Assembly (NCBI RefSeq): GCF_002252705.1
Contig: NZ_NQLA01000015.1
Location: forward strand, 1 to 61,487
Source of the DNA: Vulcanococcus limneticus LL
Lineage (GTDB): Bacteria > Cyanobacteriota > Cyanobacteriia > PCC-6307 > Cyanobiaceae
Length of the DNA: 61,487 bases
Direction: 5' to 3'
Shown here one piece after another: positions 17,950 to 26,068 of the stretch. The notes below the pieces were generated by a model. The model made no database searches. It was not told the DNA's origin and was given only the letters and a program-made list of their open reading frames with translations. Each line of letters begins with the position of its first letter. Position 1 is the stretch's first letter. The position numbers and the translations under genes are program-made.

Positions 17950-18615
17950 CTACCAGGGCAGCACCTCGCCGTTGGCATGCCAGAAGGTGCCGGAGCTCTC
18001 CAGCGTGAGCGCGTCGATGCGGGCCAACAGCCCCCGTACCGCCTCCTCCGGGCTGATCCCCTGCGGGTTGAAGCTGATCATGCGCGTGCGCACCAGGCCA
18101 GGGTGCAGGATCGCCACGGCGATGCCGCGGGGCCGCAGGTCGATCGCCAGGGATCGGCCCGCCATGTTCAGCGCCACCTTCGACATCCGGTAGCCGTAGG
18201 AGCCGCCGGAGCCGTTGTCGTCGATCGAGCCCATGCGGCTCGTCATCAGGATCAGCTTGGCTCCGCTCGGCAGCTGATCCAGCAGGGCCCGGGTGAGCCG
18301 CAGCGGCGCCAGGGCGTTCACCTCGAACTGGCGCCGCACGCTCTCCACGTCCAGGTCCTCCAGGCTCGTGGCTTCGAGGATGCCGGCATTGAGGATCAGG
18401 CCATCGATCGGCAGCCCATCCAGCCGCTCCACCAGGTGGGTGATGGCGGCCTCGCTGGTGAGCTCCACGCCCGCCTCGAGGCGCACCCCCAGGGCCTCCA
18501 GCTCGGGCGAGGCCGTGCGGCAGACGGCGATCACCGTTTCCCCCCGCGCCTGCAGCTGGCGGCAGTACTCCAGACCGATGCCGCCGCTGGCACCGGTGAC
18601 CAGATACGTGGACAT
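17950..18615 (-). CDS. Short-chain dehydrogenase/reductase
   Basis: A 221-residue classical SDR. It has the nucleotide-binding TGASGGIG motif near the N-terminus, LNAG in the middle, Ser in TSRMGS and the catalytic YRMSK pair (YxxxK). The end reads SSGTFWHANGEVLPW, a C-terminus typical of a small clade of bacterial SDRs. ATG 18615 (MSTYLVTG) is the start; the open frame upstream has no such sequence. Substrate unknown. It follows the DUF389 gene by 50 bases on the same strand. Confidence 0.88.
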   Translation of the reverse strand: MSTYLVTGASGGIGLEYCRQLQARGETVIAVCRTASPELEALGVRLEAGVELTSEAAITHLVERLDGLPIDGLILNAGILEATSLEDLDVESVRRQFEVNALAPLRLTRALLDQLPSGAKLILMTSRMGSIDDNGSGGSYGYRMSKVALNMAGRSLAIDLRPRGIAVAILHPGLVRTRMISFNPQGISPEEAVRGLLARIDALTLESSGTFWHANGEVLPW

Positions 18616-18665
18616 GGCGGTCAGACCCAGGGTGGCCCCCATCCTCCAGCGCCCCGGGCCCGGCT

Positions 18666-19682
18666 TCAGCCGGCTCCCGTGGCCAGCTCCAGCGTGCGGG
18701 ATTCGACCACCTTCACCCGCAGCGTGCGGCCGAACAGGCTGCCGCGCGCGCGCTCCTCGAGGGTGTTGAGCGGCGGCAGGGGCCCCTCGCCCAGCAGCAG
18801 CAGGTTCACCGATCCATCCGCCGTCTCGGCGTCCACCGCGTGGATCCGGTAGTCCGAGCCCTGCAGCCACGTGGCGGCCAGGGCCTGGGTGCGGGCCGCC
18901 ACCTTGTTGGTGATGATCAGGCTGTAACTGGTGAGCGAGAGCGGGATCGCGATCACCACCAGAGCCACCAGGGCAATCCCCAGCGAGCGGCGCCGGGCCC
19001 GCGGATCGAACGGGGAGAGGGCCGCCCGCCGGAATCCCATCAGTGAAAACACAAGGGAGCCCGTCAGCAGGATGGCCACATAGTTCGTGCCAAACAACAG
19101 CAGGCTGCCGGAGGCCAGGCCGGGTTCACCCAGGGCGAACAGGATCCCCGCATTGGCCAGCGGAGGCACCAGCGACACGGCGATCGCAACGCCGGGCAGG
19201 GTGTCGGACACATCCCGTCTGGCCAGGGCGAAGGCTCCGGCCAGGCCGGTCACGAACGCCGCCATCAGGTCGAGCAGATGGGGTGCGGTGCGCACCATGA
19301 TCTGCTGGATCGCCTCCGGCTGCTTCACCTGGGCGATCGGGAGCGCCAGGAGAAAACCCACGGCCACGGCCGTTGCGATGCCGGCCACACTCACGAGCAG
19401 GGTGCTGACAATGGCCCGGCGATCGCCGATGCTGACGCTGAACGCCAGCCCCATGATCGGCAGCATCAGGGGCGCCACGATCATCGCCCCGATCACCACC
19501 GCCAGCGAATCCCCCAGCAGGCCGTAGGTGGCGATGCTCGAGGCCAGCACCAGCAGGCAGAGAAACTTCAACACATTCGGCCATAATTTTGGCCCGTGAA
19601 AGACCAACACCTCCCTGACCCGTTCGACCTCATCCAGGCCCACCGGGCCCCCGTGCAACATCTCACCGACTGAGCGGGCCAT
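18666..19682 (-). CDS. DUF389 (TIGR00341-type) integral membrane protein
   Basis: A 338-residue polytopic membrane protein of the DUF389 family. The consensus block is clear: YGLLGDSLAVVIGAMIVAPL followed by MLPIMGLAFSVSIGD, and later ALARRDVSDTLPGVAIAVSL with VPPLANAG. About seven membrane helices are followed by a C-terminal soluble tail. Function is unknown; transport is often guessed. A 7-bp inverted repeat (gtctgtc, 9 bases, gacagac at 19694-19716) lies just upstream of its start. Confidence 0.88.
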   Translation of the reverse strand: MARSVGEMLHGGPVGLDEVERVREVLVFHGPKLWPNVLKFLCLLVLASSIATYGLLGDSLAVVIGAMIVAPLMLPIMGLAFSVSIGDRRAIVSTLLVSVAGIATAVAVGFLLALPIAQVKQPEAIQQIMVRTAPHLLDLMAAFVTGLAGAFALARRDVSDTLPGVAIAVSLVPPLANAGILFALGEPGLASGSLLLFGTNYVAILLTGSLVFSLMGFRRAALSPFDPRARRRSLGIALVALVVIAIPLSLTSYSLIITNKVAARTQALAATWLQGSDYRIHAVDAETADGSVNLLLLGEGPLPPLNTLEERARGSLFGRTLRVKVVESRTLELATGAG

Positions 19683-19789
19683 GGCCTGTTGAGGTCTGTC
19701 AATGGCACCGACAGACTGACAGGCGGTTGACCAGATTCAGCCCAATTCAGACCCCTGGGTTCACAGGCATTCACCAGGGTGATGACCCC

Positions 19790-19863
19790 GTTCGCTCCGC
19801 CCGCGTCTGCAGCCTCCGCAGCCCATCCTCAGGGGTGTAGCCCTGCGGGTTGATGGCCACCTT
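19790..19863 (-). pseudogene. Short-chain dehydrogenase C-terminal fragment
   Basis: In one minus-strand frame this stretch reads KVAINPQGYTPEDGLRRLQT, closely parallel to MISFNPQGISPEEAVRGLLA in the intact SDR at 17950-18615. An in-frame stop (TAG) precedes it and no other part of the SDR fold is nearby. It appears to be a remnant of an SDR gene once placed behind the TetR regulator, and it overlaps the last codons of that regulator in another frame. Confidence 0.45.
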
Positions 19864-20482
19864 CTAGATCCGCACGCCGTGGCGAGCCGCTGGCTCCGAT
19901 CCTGTGCAGCTCCATGTGGGCGTCCAGGAGTTCATGGGCGCGTCGCAGGCGCTCGGGGTCGTTGGTCTTGGCGACCCAGGAGGCCAGGGCATTCAGGGAT
20001 CCGCTCAGCTGGTAGGTGAAGCCCTCCACATCCACGGTCTGGAGCATGCCGTCCTGGACGGCCTTCTCGATTTCCTGCAGGAGCAGGCTGAAGCCGGGCC
20101 TGTCGAGCTCCGCCAGGGTGTCGACGGAGAGAAAGGCGGGGGCTTCGATGAACAGCAGCCGGCGCAGATCCTCCCGCGCCGCGCTGTCCAGGCAGGCGTG
20201 GCATCCCACCACAAGGCGGTCCCAGGTGGAGGGCAACGGGGCAATCCTGGCCCTGATGTCGCCCGTGATCTCGTCGAGCACCTCGGCGATCACCGCGGCA
20301 AGCACCGCCTGCTTGTCCTGGAACTGGTGGTAGAGGGCGCCCCGGGTGACCCCGAGCCCGCGGATGAGTTCCTCGGTGCCGGTGGCCGCGTATCCCTGGG
20401 CGGCGAACAGGTGACGCGCGCGCTCCAGGATGGCGCGGCGGGTCCGCTGGGTCTGCTCCGCCTTGCTCAGGCCCGAGGCCAC
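19829..20482 (-). CDS. TetR-family transcriptional regulator
   Basis: A 217-residue regulator with an N-terminal TetR helix-turn-helix: TRRAILERARHLFAAQGYAA, then GTEELIRGLGVTRGALYHQF and DKQAVLAAVIAEV. The C-terminal ligand domain is variable (LFIEAPAFLS). Start is GTG 20482. The last 13 residues run into an SDR gene relic and may be an altered tail. It is divergent from a putative dehydrogenase gene; two palindromic sites lie in the 94-base gap, so it very likely represses that gene and itself. Confidence 0.87.
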   Translation of the reverse strand: MASGLSKAEQTQRTRRAILERARHLFAAQGYAATGTEELIRGLGVTRGALYHQFQDKQAVLAAVIAEVLDEITGDIRARIAPLPSTWDRLVVGCHACLDSAAREDLRRLLFIEAPAFLSVDTLAELDRPGFSLLLQEIEKAVQDGMLQTVDVEGFTYQLSGSLNALASWVAKTNDPERLRRAHELLDAHMELHRIGASGSPRRADLEGGHQPAGLHP

Positions 20483-20497
20483 GGCTCCAATTCCAGA

Positions 20498-20516
20498 GAT
20501 TCAGACAGTATGGATC
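20498..20516. promoter_or_regulatory. Degenerate TetR operator
   Basis: The 19-base sequence gattcagacagtatggatc matches the perfect palindrome at 20542-20560 at 15 of 19 positions and keeps the cagac core of the half-site. It lies 15 bases upstream of the regulator's GTG, where it would serve autorepression. Confidence 0.55.
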
Positions 20517-20540
20517 TTGACGGGGCCGGGGCGACGCTTT

Positions 20541-20561
20541 AGATACAGACTGTCTGTATCT
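20541..20561. promoter_or_regulatory. Perfect palindromic TetR operator
   Basis: A 21-base perfect inverted repeat with half-site agatacagac around a central t at 20551. It is placed 15 bases before the GTG of the downstream dehydrogenase-like gene, just ahead of its ggagg ribosome binding site. Size and symmetry are those of a TetR-family operator. Confidence 0.8.
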
Positions 20562-20576
20562 GTTGGAGGCGCGCCC

Positions 20577-21650
20577 GTGCCCTCAAAGTCGGAGGCCGTC
20601 CTGATCGCCGGCGGCTACGGCGTCGTCGGTGAGCAGATCGCCGCCTGTCTGCGCCGGAGGTATCCCGAATTGCCCCTGGTTCTGGCCGGCCGGTCGCGAT
20701 CCAGGGGCGAAGCAGTGGCAGCCAGGCTTGGCCACGCCACCGCCACGGTGATGGACGTGACCCGCCCACACCCCCTGGGCGAGCCCATCCCCAGGGCCGT
20801 GGTCGGAGCCGTGAACGATCCCGGCGATCACCTGCTCAAGGACGCGATCCGCCTCGGGGTGCCCATCGTGGACATCACCCGATGGACGGCACGGTTGCGC
20901 GCCAGGGCCGTGGCGGGCCTGGCGCCCCGATCGCCGGTTCTGCTGGCCTCGGGCTGGATGGCCGGACTCGCCTCAGTCGCCGCCGTGGCGGCCTCGCGAC
21001 CACTCCAGCTGGTCGAGAGCATTGCCATCAGCGTTCTCTACGCCCTGCAGGACAGGGCCGGGCCGAATTCCGCGGCCTACATGGATCGCCTGGCCACCCC
21101 GTTCGAGGTGATGCAGGCCGGAGCCCGGCAGACGGTGCTCCCCTTCACTGACCCGCGCCGGATCACCTTTCCGGATGGACAGGAGGCCAGGGTCTACCGC
21201 TTCGACACGCCGGACCAGCTGCTGTTGCCCCGCTCGACGGGCGCGGCCAGCGTGGCGGCCCGCATCGGCTTTGACAGCGCGGCAACGACGCGGATCCTGG
21301 CGCTGCTCGTCCGTTCCGGGCTGTGGAAGCGGATCAGCGGCGAGCGCTTCACCGACCTGCGCCGGGCCCTGCTCTTTCATCCCGGGCCCGGGGCCAGCCA
21401 TCAGATCGTGGTCGACGCTGATGGCCTGGACCCGTCCGGTGAAGCCAGGTCGGTGCGTGCCACGCTCAGCGATCCCCTGGGCCAGACCCATCTGACGGCC
21501 GTAGGAGCGCTGGTGCAGCTGGAGCGACTGCTGGGCCTCGATGGGGCTGCACCGCCGCCGCCGGGTCTGGCCTACCCCGACAGCGCCCCCCAGATCCAGG
21601 CGGCCCGCCGCACCCTGGAGAGATTCGGAGTGTCGATGACCCTGGCCTGA
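20577..21650 (+). CDS. Saccharopine dehydrogenase-like NAD(P)-binding protein
   Basis: A 357-residue protein with an N-terminal Rossmann segment (AVLIAGGYGVVGEQIAACL) and the general layout of saccharopine dehydrogenase-like oxidoreductases (GVPIVDITRW, LASGWMAG). Start is GTG 20577 with ggagg at 20565-20569. Catalytic activity and substrate are not identifiable. Divergent from the TetR gene and preceded by a strong operator, it is probably the regulator's main target, perhaps induced by a small hydrophobic compound. Confidence 0.8.
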   Translation: MPSKSEAVLIAGGYGVVGEQIAACLRRRYPELPLVLAGRSRSRGEAVAARLGHATATVMDVTRPHPLGEPIPRAVVGAVNDPGDHLLKDAIRLGVPIVDITRWTARLRARAVAGLAPRSPVLLASGWMAGLASVAAVAASRPLQLVESIAISVLYALQDRAGPNSAAYMDRLATPFEVMQAGARQTVLPFTDPRRITFPDGQEARVYRFDTPDQLLLPRSTGAASVAARIGFDSAATTRILALLVRSGLWKRISGERFTDLRRALLFHPGPGASHQIVVDADGLDPSGEARSVRATLSDPLGQTHLTAVGALVQLERLLGLDGAAPPPPGLAYPDSAPQIQAARRTLERFGVSMTLA

Positions 21651-21760
21651 GGCCGTGCTGCACGGCTGCGGCTCCGGATTCCGCCCTGCGGTGGACTCTG
21701 CTCAGGCCCCTGGCGGCCGCAGAGCGCCTACGGGATCGTGAGGCCCCGGACCCCACCCAT

Positions 21761-23230
21761 GTGAACGTCGACCAGCTGCAGCGCCTCTTCACGGCACCCC
21801 TGTTTCCCCTGGGCCGCCAGAACCTCTCGCTGCTCTGGATCCTGGAGGTGCTGCTCCTGCTGCTGGCCGTGAGCCTGGCGGCACGCTGGCTCAAGCGCCT
21901 GCTGGCCGGCCGGGTGCTGCTCTGGTTCGCCCTGTCTGAGGGGCGTCGTGAGGCGCTGGCCACCCTCGCCTCACTGGCCCTGGCCGCCCTCGGGTACGTG
22001 GTGGTGGCCCAGGGGATGGGGCTCGACTTCGGGGCCCTGGCGGTGATCTTCGGGGCCCTGGGGGTGGGGGTGGGCTTCGGGCTGCAGGAGCTCACCCGCA
22101 ACCTCAGCAGCGGCCTCACCCTGCTGATGGAGGGCAAGCTCAAGGTGGGCGACCTGATCGAATTCGGCAGCACCGGCGGCTTCATCCGGGAGATCTCGAT
22201 CCGCTCCACCGTGATCCGCACCTTCCAGGGCGCCGAGATCGTGGTGCCCAATTCGGCGATCACGAGCGGGCCCGTGAAGAACCTCAGCTACTTCTCCCGC
22301 GATGGGCGGGTGGATGTGGCGGTGACCGTGGCCCATGGCAGTGATGCCCTGGCCGTGACCGAGGTGCTGCTGGAGGCGGCGCTGGCCGAGCCCACCGTGC
22401 TGCCGGATCCACCGCCGAAGGTGCTGCTGCACGGCCTCGGAGAGCGGGGGCTGCAGTTCGAACTCTGGGTGTGGACCTCGGCGATCCACGCCGGAGTCAG
22501 CCTGCGCAGTTCCCTCAACTACGCCATCGACCACGGACTCCGGGAGCGGGGCATCGACCTGGCCGGGACCCTGCAGCAGATCCAGCTGCTCTCCCCCGGC
22601 CGCAGTGCGGAGCAGCAGGCCCCGATGGCACCCGACCGGCCGCCGCTGCGCGGGGCCCTGCCCGATCACCCCTGCTTTAACGGCCTGGATCCGCGGGGTC
22701 TGCGGGAGCTGGTGGGCAGTGGTGCCCGCCGCAGCGTGCCGGCGGGCACGGTGCTGATTCGCCAGGGCGAGGCGGGTCGCGCCTTCCACCTGGTGCTGAG
22801 CGGGGCCGTGGACGCCATCCATGAAACGGAACGGGTGAGCCGGCGCCTGTTCACCTTCGCCGCGGGCGAGTTCTTCGGTGAACTGCCGCTGCTGCTGCAG
22901 GTGCCCTACCCCACCACGATGATCGCCACCCAGGACACCACCCTGTTCGTGGTTCCCAGCGGCAGCTTCCGCTCCCTGCTGGCCTCCCGGCCTGAATTTG
23001 CCGACACCGTGGCCCGGGAGGTGGCCCGTCGCAACGACGTGCTGAGCAGCTACGAGGGCTGCCTGCGCCAGCGCGGGCTGCTCGACGATGCCGACCTGAG
23101 TCACCCGCTGCAGTGGTTCCGCGAGAAGCTGCGGCGGGTGCTCACGGGGCAGTCGTCGGTGGTCCCAGCTGGGCAGGCAGCCGCACGGATCGAACAGATC
23201 GAGACGCCGCAGAGCAGAGTGGACCCTTGA
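21761..23230 (+). CDS. Second MscS-type channel with CNB domain (bCNG family)
   Basis: A 489-residue membrane protein with three or more N-terminal helices, an MscS core (DFGALAVIFGALGVGVGFGL, QELTRNLSSGLTLLMEGKL, VVPNSAITSGPVKN) and a C-terminal CNB domain (GRAFHLVLSGAVDAI, GEFFGELPLLLQVPYPTTMI). Its MscS part differs from the channel at 4607, being closer to canonical MscS. The Arg normally found in the phosphate cassette is Tyr. Start GTG 21761. There is no cyclase gene beside it; a 48-residue membrane protein gene follows at once. Confidence 0.87.
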   Translation: MNVDQLQRLFTAPLFPLGRQNLSLLWILEVLLLLLAVSLAARWLKRLLAGRVLLWFALSEGRREALATLASLALAALGYVVVAQGMGLDFGALAVIFGALGVGVGFGLQELTRNLSSGLTLLMEGKLKVGDLIEFGSTGGFIREISIRSTVIRTFQGAEIVVPNSAITSGPVKNLSYFSRDGRVDVAVTVAHGSDALAVTEVLLEAALAEPTVLPDPPPKVLLHGLGERGLQFELWVWTSAIHAGVSLRSSLNYAIDHGLRERGIDLAGTLQQIQLLSPGRSAEQQAPMAPDRPPLRGALPDHPCFNGLDPRGLRELVGSGARRSVPAGTVLIRQGEAGRAFHLVLSGAVDAIHETERVSRRLFTFAAGEFFGELPLLLQVPYPTTMIATQDTTLFVVPSGSFRSLLASRPEFADTVAREVARRNDVLSSYEGCLRQRGLLDDADLSHPLQWFREKLRRVLTGQSSVVPAGQAAARIEQIETPQSRVDP

Positions 23231-23243
23231 GCGGGAGCGAACG

Positions 23244-23390
23244 GTGAAAGAGATCAGTCCTGGGGAGCTGCTGCTCCGGATCGCCGGCCGCTTCGCGGCG
23301 GTGTCGGGCGTGATCGCCTTGGTGATCTGGCTCACCTGGGTGATGCTCGATGTGAAGAGCATGCAGTCGGGCTTCACGCTCCCCTACTGA
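23244..23390 (+). CDS. Small single-span membrane protein, 48 aa
   Basis: A 48-residue protein starting at GTG 23244, 13 bases after the bCNG channel stop, with a likely ribosome site (gggagcga). It has one hydrophobic helix (FAAVSGVIALVIWLTWVMLD). Position suggests co-expression with the channel, maybe as an accessory subunit. No family recognised. Confidence 0.5.
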   Translation: MKEISPGELLLRIAGRFAAVSGVIALVIWLTWVMLDVKSMQSGFTLPY

Positions 23391-23456
23391 GCCCCCCTAC
23401 CGAAGCGGGGCCCACCGCCGCCACTGGAGGCAGACCCTGGCCCGCGACCCTCGGGC

Positions 23457-23876
23457 TCAGCCCACAAAGCGCCGGTAGAGCCAGCGCACGAAGCCGCCCA
23501 GCACGGGCACCGGCGCAAAGGTGGGCCCCACGAAATCGAAGTAATCGCGGTGATCCACGATCCTGCCTTCAGCGTTGAACAGCAGACGGGTGGTGCCGGA
23601 GTAGATGAACTCGATGCCCTTGATCTTCAGGCCCATCTCCCACTCCACGAAGGCCGTGCTGCCGTCGATCGCGATGGCCCCGGGGGTCACGTAGACGTCG
23701 TCGCAGCGGCGCAGCAGACCCTCCTGGGCCGCCAGGTAGGCGGCGAGGCCGTGCGTCTCCTGGGTGGGGTCCTGGAAGTGCACGTCGTCGGTGTAGGCCG
23801 CCCGCCACTGGGCTTCAGTCGGGGCCGGAGCGCCGTAGGGCTTGGTGAACAGGGCCTTCAGGCTGGTGGAGTCCAC
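23457..23876 (-). CDS. NTF2/SnoaL-like fold protein
   Basis: A 139-residue protein with the pattern of a nuclear transport factor 2-like domain: W-rich start with YTDDVHFQDPTQETHGLAAY, a central FVEWEMGLKIKGI strand, and GRIVDHRDYFDF near the end. Such proteins bind small hydrophobic ligands or act as isomerases; no catalytic role can be assigned. It runs on the minus strand and ends 66 bases from the small membrane protein gene. Confidence 0.75.
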   Translation of the reverse strand: MDSTSLKALFTKPYGAPAPTEAQWRAAYTDDVHFQDPTQETHGLAAYLAAQEGLLRRCDDVYVTPGAIAIDGSTAFVEWEMGLKIKGIEFIYSGTTRLLFNAEGRIVDHRDYFDFVGPTFAPVPVLGGFVRWLYRRFVG

Positions 23877-23906
23877 GCAGGGCGCCGGGGAGAAAGGCCG
23901 TTCAGC

Positions 23907-24353
23907 CTATGGATGGGCCCCGGCCGGCGGCGGCGCTGGGGTGACCTCCGGATCCAGCGGCAACCCGCGCAGGGCCAGGGCGCCGCGGCGGGCGAGCAGC
24001 AGCAGCGGGTAGAGGCGCCGGGCCCGCGAGGGGGTGGCCAGCAGGGGGGCGAGCAGCTGCAGCAGGGCGGCGGAAGGCGTCATCTGGGCACAAAGCCACT
24101 GGATCGCCGCGGCACCGTGCAGCACCTGCTCACCCACCAGCAGCACGGCACCATCCGTGAGGGCGTAACCGCGCTGGGCCAGCTGGCGCCGCAGGGCGTG
24201 GTCGGCGCGGCCATCGCGGATCTGCAGGCCAGGGATGCCGCTGCGCAGTTCGCTGAGCTGGGCGAAGTGGCGGCAGAACAGGCAGCCGCCATCGAACACC
24301 AGCACGGGGGCCGGTGGGGTGGGGAGCTGGCCGGGTTCCGAGGGATGAGCCAT
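23907..24353 (-). CDS. DCC-family thiol-disulfide oxidoreductase-like protein (DUF393)
   Basis: A 148-residue protein of the DCC1-like family, defined by a DxxC motif and a CxxC redox pair. Here the block reads VLVFDGGCLFCRHF. It continues with LTDGAVLLVGEQVLHGAAAI, also typical. The start ATG 24353 (MAHPSEP) gives the usual length; an open frame continues upstream without similarity. Divergent from aroB, with 121 bases between starts. Confidence 0.82.
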   Translation of the reverse strand: MAHPSEPGQLPTPPAPVLVFDGGCLFCRHFAQLSELRSGIPGLQIRDGRADHALRRQLAQRGYALTDGAVLLVGEQVLHGAAAIQWLCAQMTPSAALLQLLAPLLATPSRARRLYPLLLLARRGALALRGLPLDPEVTPAPPPAGAHP

Positions 24354-24474
24354 GGCCCCACTCTGACGGGGGCGTTCTGGAAGCGGGGGACGACCGACGG
24401 GCCCAACCCCCTCAGGCCACCGCCGTAGCCTCAGCCCAGCCTGCCGACCTGCCGCCCTGGCCGCTCCCACCGCC

Positions 24475-25641
24475 ATGACCGCCACCCCCACCGCGATCCG
24501 CACCATCCGGGTGGAGCTCAGCGCCAACCCCTACCCGATCGCCATCGGTGCCGGCAGCCTGGCCCAGCTGGGGGAGCAGATCCGGGGCCAGGGCATCAAG
24601 GCCGGCACCAAGGTGCTGGTGGTCACCAACCCCGTGGTGAACGAGCACTACGGCGCCACCGCCCTGCAGAGCCTCAGCGCCGCGGGCCTGGAGGCGTCGC
24701 TGCTGGTGATCGAGGCCGGCGAAGACCAGAAGACCCCCGCCACCGTGGGCCTGATCCACGACGCGGCCTTTGAGCGCCGGCTCGAGCGCAGCTCACTGAT
24801 CGTGGCCCTCGGCGGCGGCGTGGTGGGCGACATGGCGGGCTTCGCGGCCGCCACCTGGCTGCGGGGCATCGCCGTGGTGCAGGTGCCCACCACCCTGCTG
24901 GCGATGGTGGACGCCGCCATCGGCGGCAAGACCGGCGTGAACCACCCGGGCGGCAAGAACCTGATCGGCGCCTTCCACCAGCCCAGGCTGGTGCTGATCG
25001 ACCCGGACACCCTGGCCACCCTGCCGGAGCGGGAGTTCCGGGCGGGCATGGCGGAGGTGATCAAGTACGGGGTGATCGGGGATGGGGCGCTGCTGGCCGA
25101 GCTCGGGGCCGCCGCCCATCGGGACCCAGCTTCCGGCCTCGCCAGCCAGGCGGCGGTGGGGCCCGCGCTGCTGCAGACCCTGCTGGAGCGCTCCGCCGCC
25201 GCCAAGGCCGAGGTGGTGGCCGCCGATGAGCGGGAGGGCGGCCTGCGGGCGATCCTCAACTACGGCCACACCCTCGGCCACGTGGTGGAAACCCTCTGCG
25301 GCTACGGCACCTACCTGCACGGCGAGGCCGTGGCCCTGGGCATGCGCGCCGCCGGCGAACTCAGCCTGGCCCTGGGCCTCTGGAGCCAGGCCGAGCACGA
25401 CCAGCAACAGCGCCTGATCGCCGCCGCCGGCCTGCCCCTGGCCTGGCCGGCCCTCGATCCCGAGGCCGTGCTCGCCTGCCTGCAGGGCGACAAGAAAGTG
25501 CGCGACGGCAAGGTGCGCTTCGTGCTGCCCCTCAGCCCCGAGGCCGGTGCCCAGACGGGCGGCGCGGTCTACGGCAGCGTGATCATCCGCGACGACGTGG
25601 AGGCGGCCACGATCCGCGAGGTGCTGGCCAGGCTGGCCTGA
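24475..25641 (+). CDS. aroB: 3-dehydroquinate synthase
   Basis: A 388-residue AroB, the second step of the shikimate pathway, converting DAHP to 3-dehydroquinate with NAD and zinc. The NAD/substrate region reads [20 protein letters not shown], then [19 protein letters not shown]. Zinc ligands sit in AEVIKYG (Glu), NYGHTLGH (His) and [10 protein letters not shown] (His). Length is normal. Its last 73 bases overlap the 3' end of a minus-strand gene. Confidence 0.96.
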   Translation: MTATPTAIRTIRVELSANPYPIAIGAGSLAQLGEQIRGQGIKAGTKVLVVTNPVVNEHYGATALQSLSAAGLEASLLVIEAGEDQKTPATVGLIHDAAFERRLERSSLIVALGGGVVGDMAGFAAATWLRGIAVVQVPTTLLAMVDAAIGGKTGVNHPGGKNLIGAFHQPRLVLIDPDTLATLPEREFRAGMAEVIKYGVIGDGALLAELGAAAHRDPASGLASQAAVGPALLQTLLERSAAAKAEVVAADEREGGLRAILNYGHTLGHVVETLCGYGTYLHGEAVALGMRAAGELSLALGLWSQAEHDQQQRLIAAAGLPLAWPALDPEAVLACLQGDKKVRDGKVRFVLPLSPEAGAQTGGAVYGSVIIRDDVEAATIREVLARLA

Positions 25642-26015
25642 GCTCCCCCCTCCAGCTCCGGCAGGAACTGCTCCAGAAAGGCCGCCAGCGGCATCGGCCC
25701 GCAGCGGCGCTGCCAGCCGCCGCAGCCGGGGTAGAGGCGCCAGCACTCCAGCTGCAGGGCCTGGCGACGCCTGGGGCAGTGGCGCAGCCGGTAGCGGTAG
25801 AGAGCCAGGGTGTCCTGCTCGGGGGCAGCCACGGGCTGGGCCTGGGGCTGGCAGATCCGAAAGCCCTCCAGCAGCTCCGCCGGGCCGCCCGCCAGTTCCA
25901 GGGCCTCCACGTAGCAGCAGGCCGCCGCTCCTGGATCCACCACATGCGGCAGATGCAGGTGCAGGGGCGCCCCGCCGGCGAAACCGTGGAAGCTGTGCAG
26001 GGATCCAGGGGCCAT
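25569..26015 (-). CDS. Conserved-looking protein of unknown function, 148 aa
   Basis: A 148-residue protein starting at ATG 26015 ([15 protein letters not shown]). It contains [22 protein letters not shown] and a Cys/Trp-rich stretch ([19 protein letters not shown]) before an acidic [11 protein letters not shown] segment. The last 25 codons overlap aroB on the opposite strand, so the final part may be read through weakly conserved sequence. I do not recognise the family. It is placed 53 bases after the methyltransferase stop and is probably co-transcribed. Confidence 0.5.
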   Translation of the reverse strand: MAPGSLHSFHGFAGGAPLHLHLPHVVDPGAAACCYVEALELAGGPAELLEGFRICQPQAQPVAAPEQDTLALYRYRLRHCPRRRQALQLECWRLYPGCGGWQRRCGPMPLAAFLEQFLPELEGGAQASLASTSRIVAASTSSRMITLP

Positions 26016-26068
26016 GGGGGCAGCCGCAACACTGCTCACCAGTGCCCACCCCGTTCCAGCCGCTGCCG

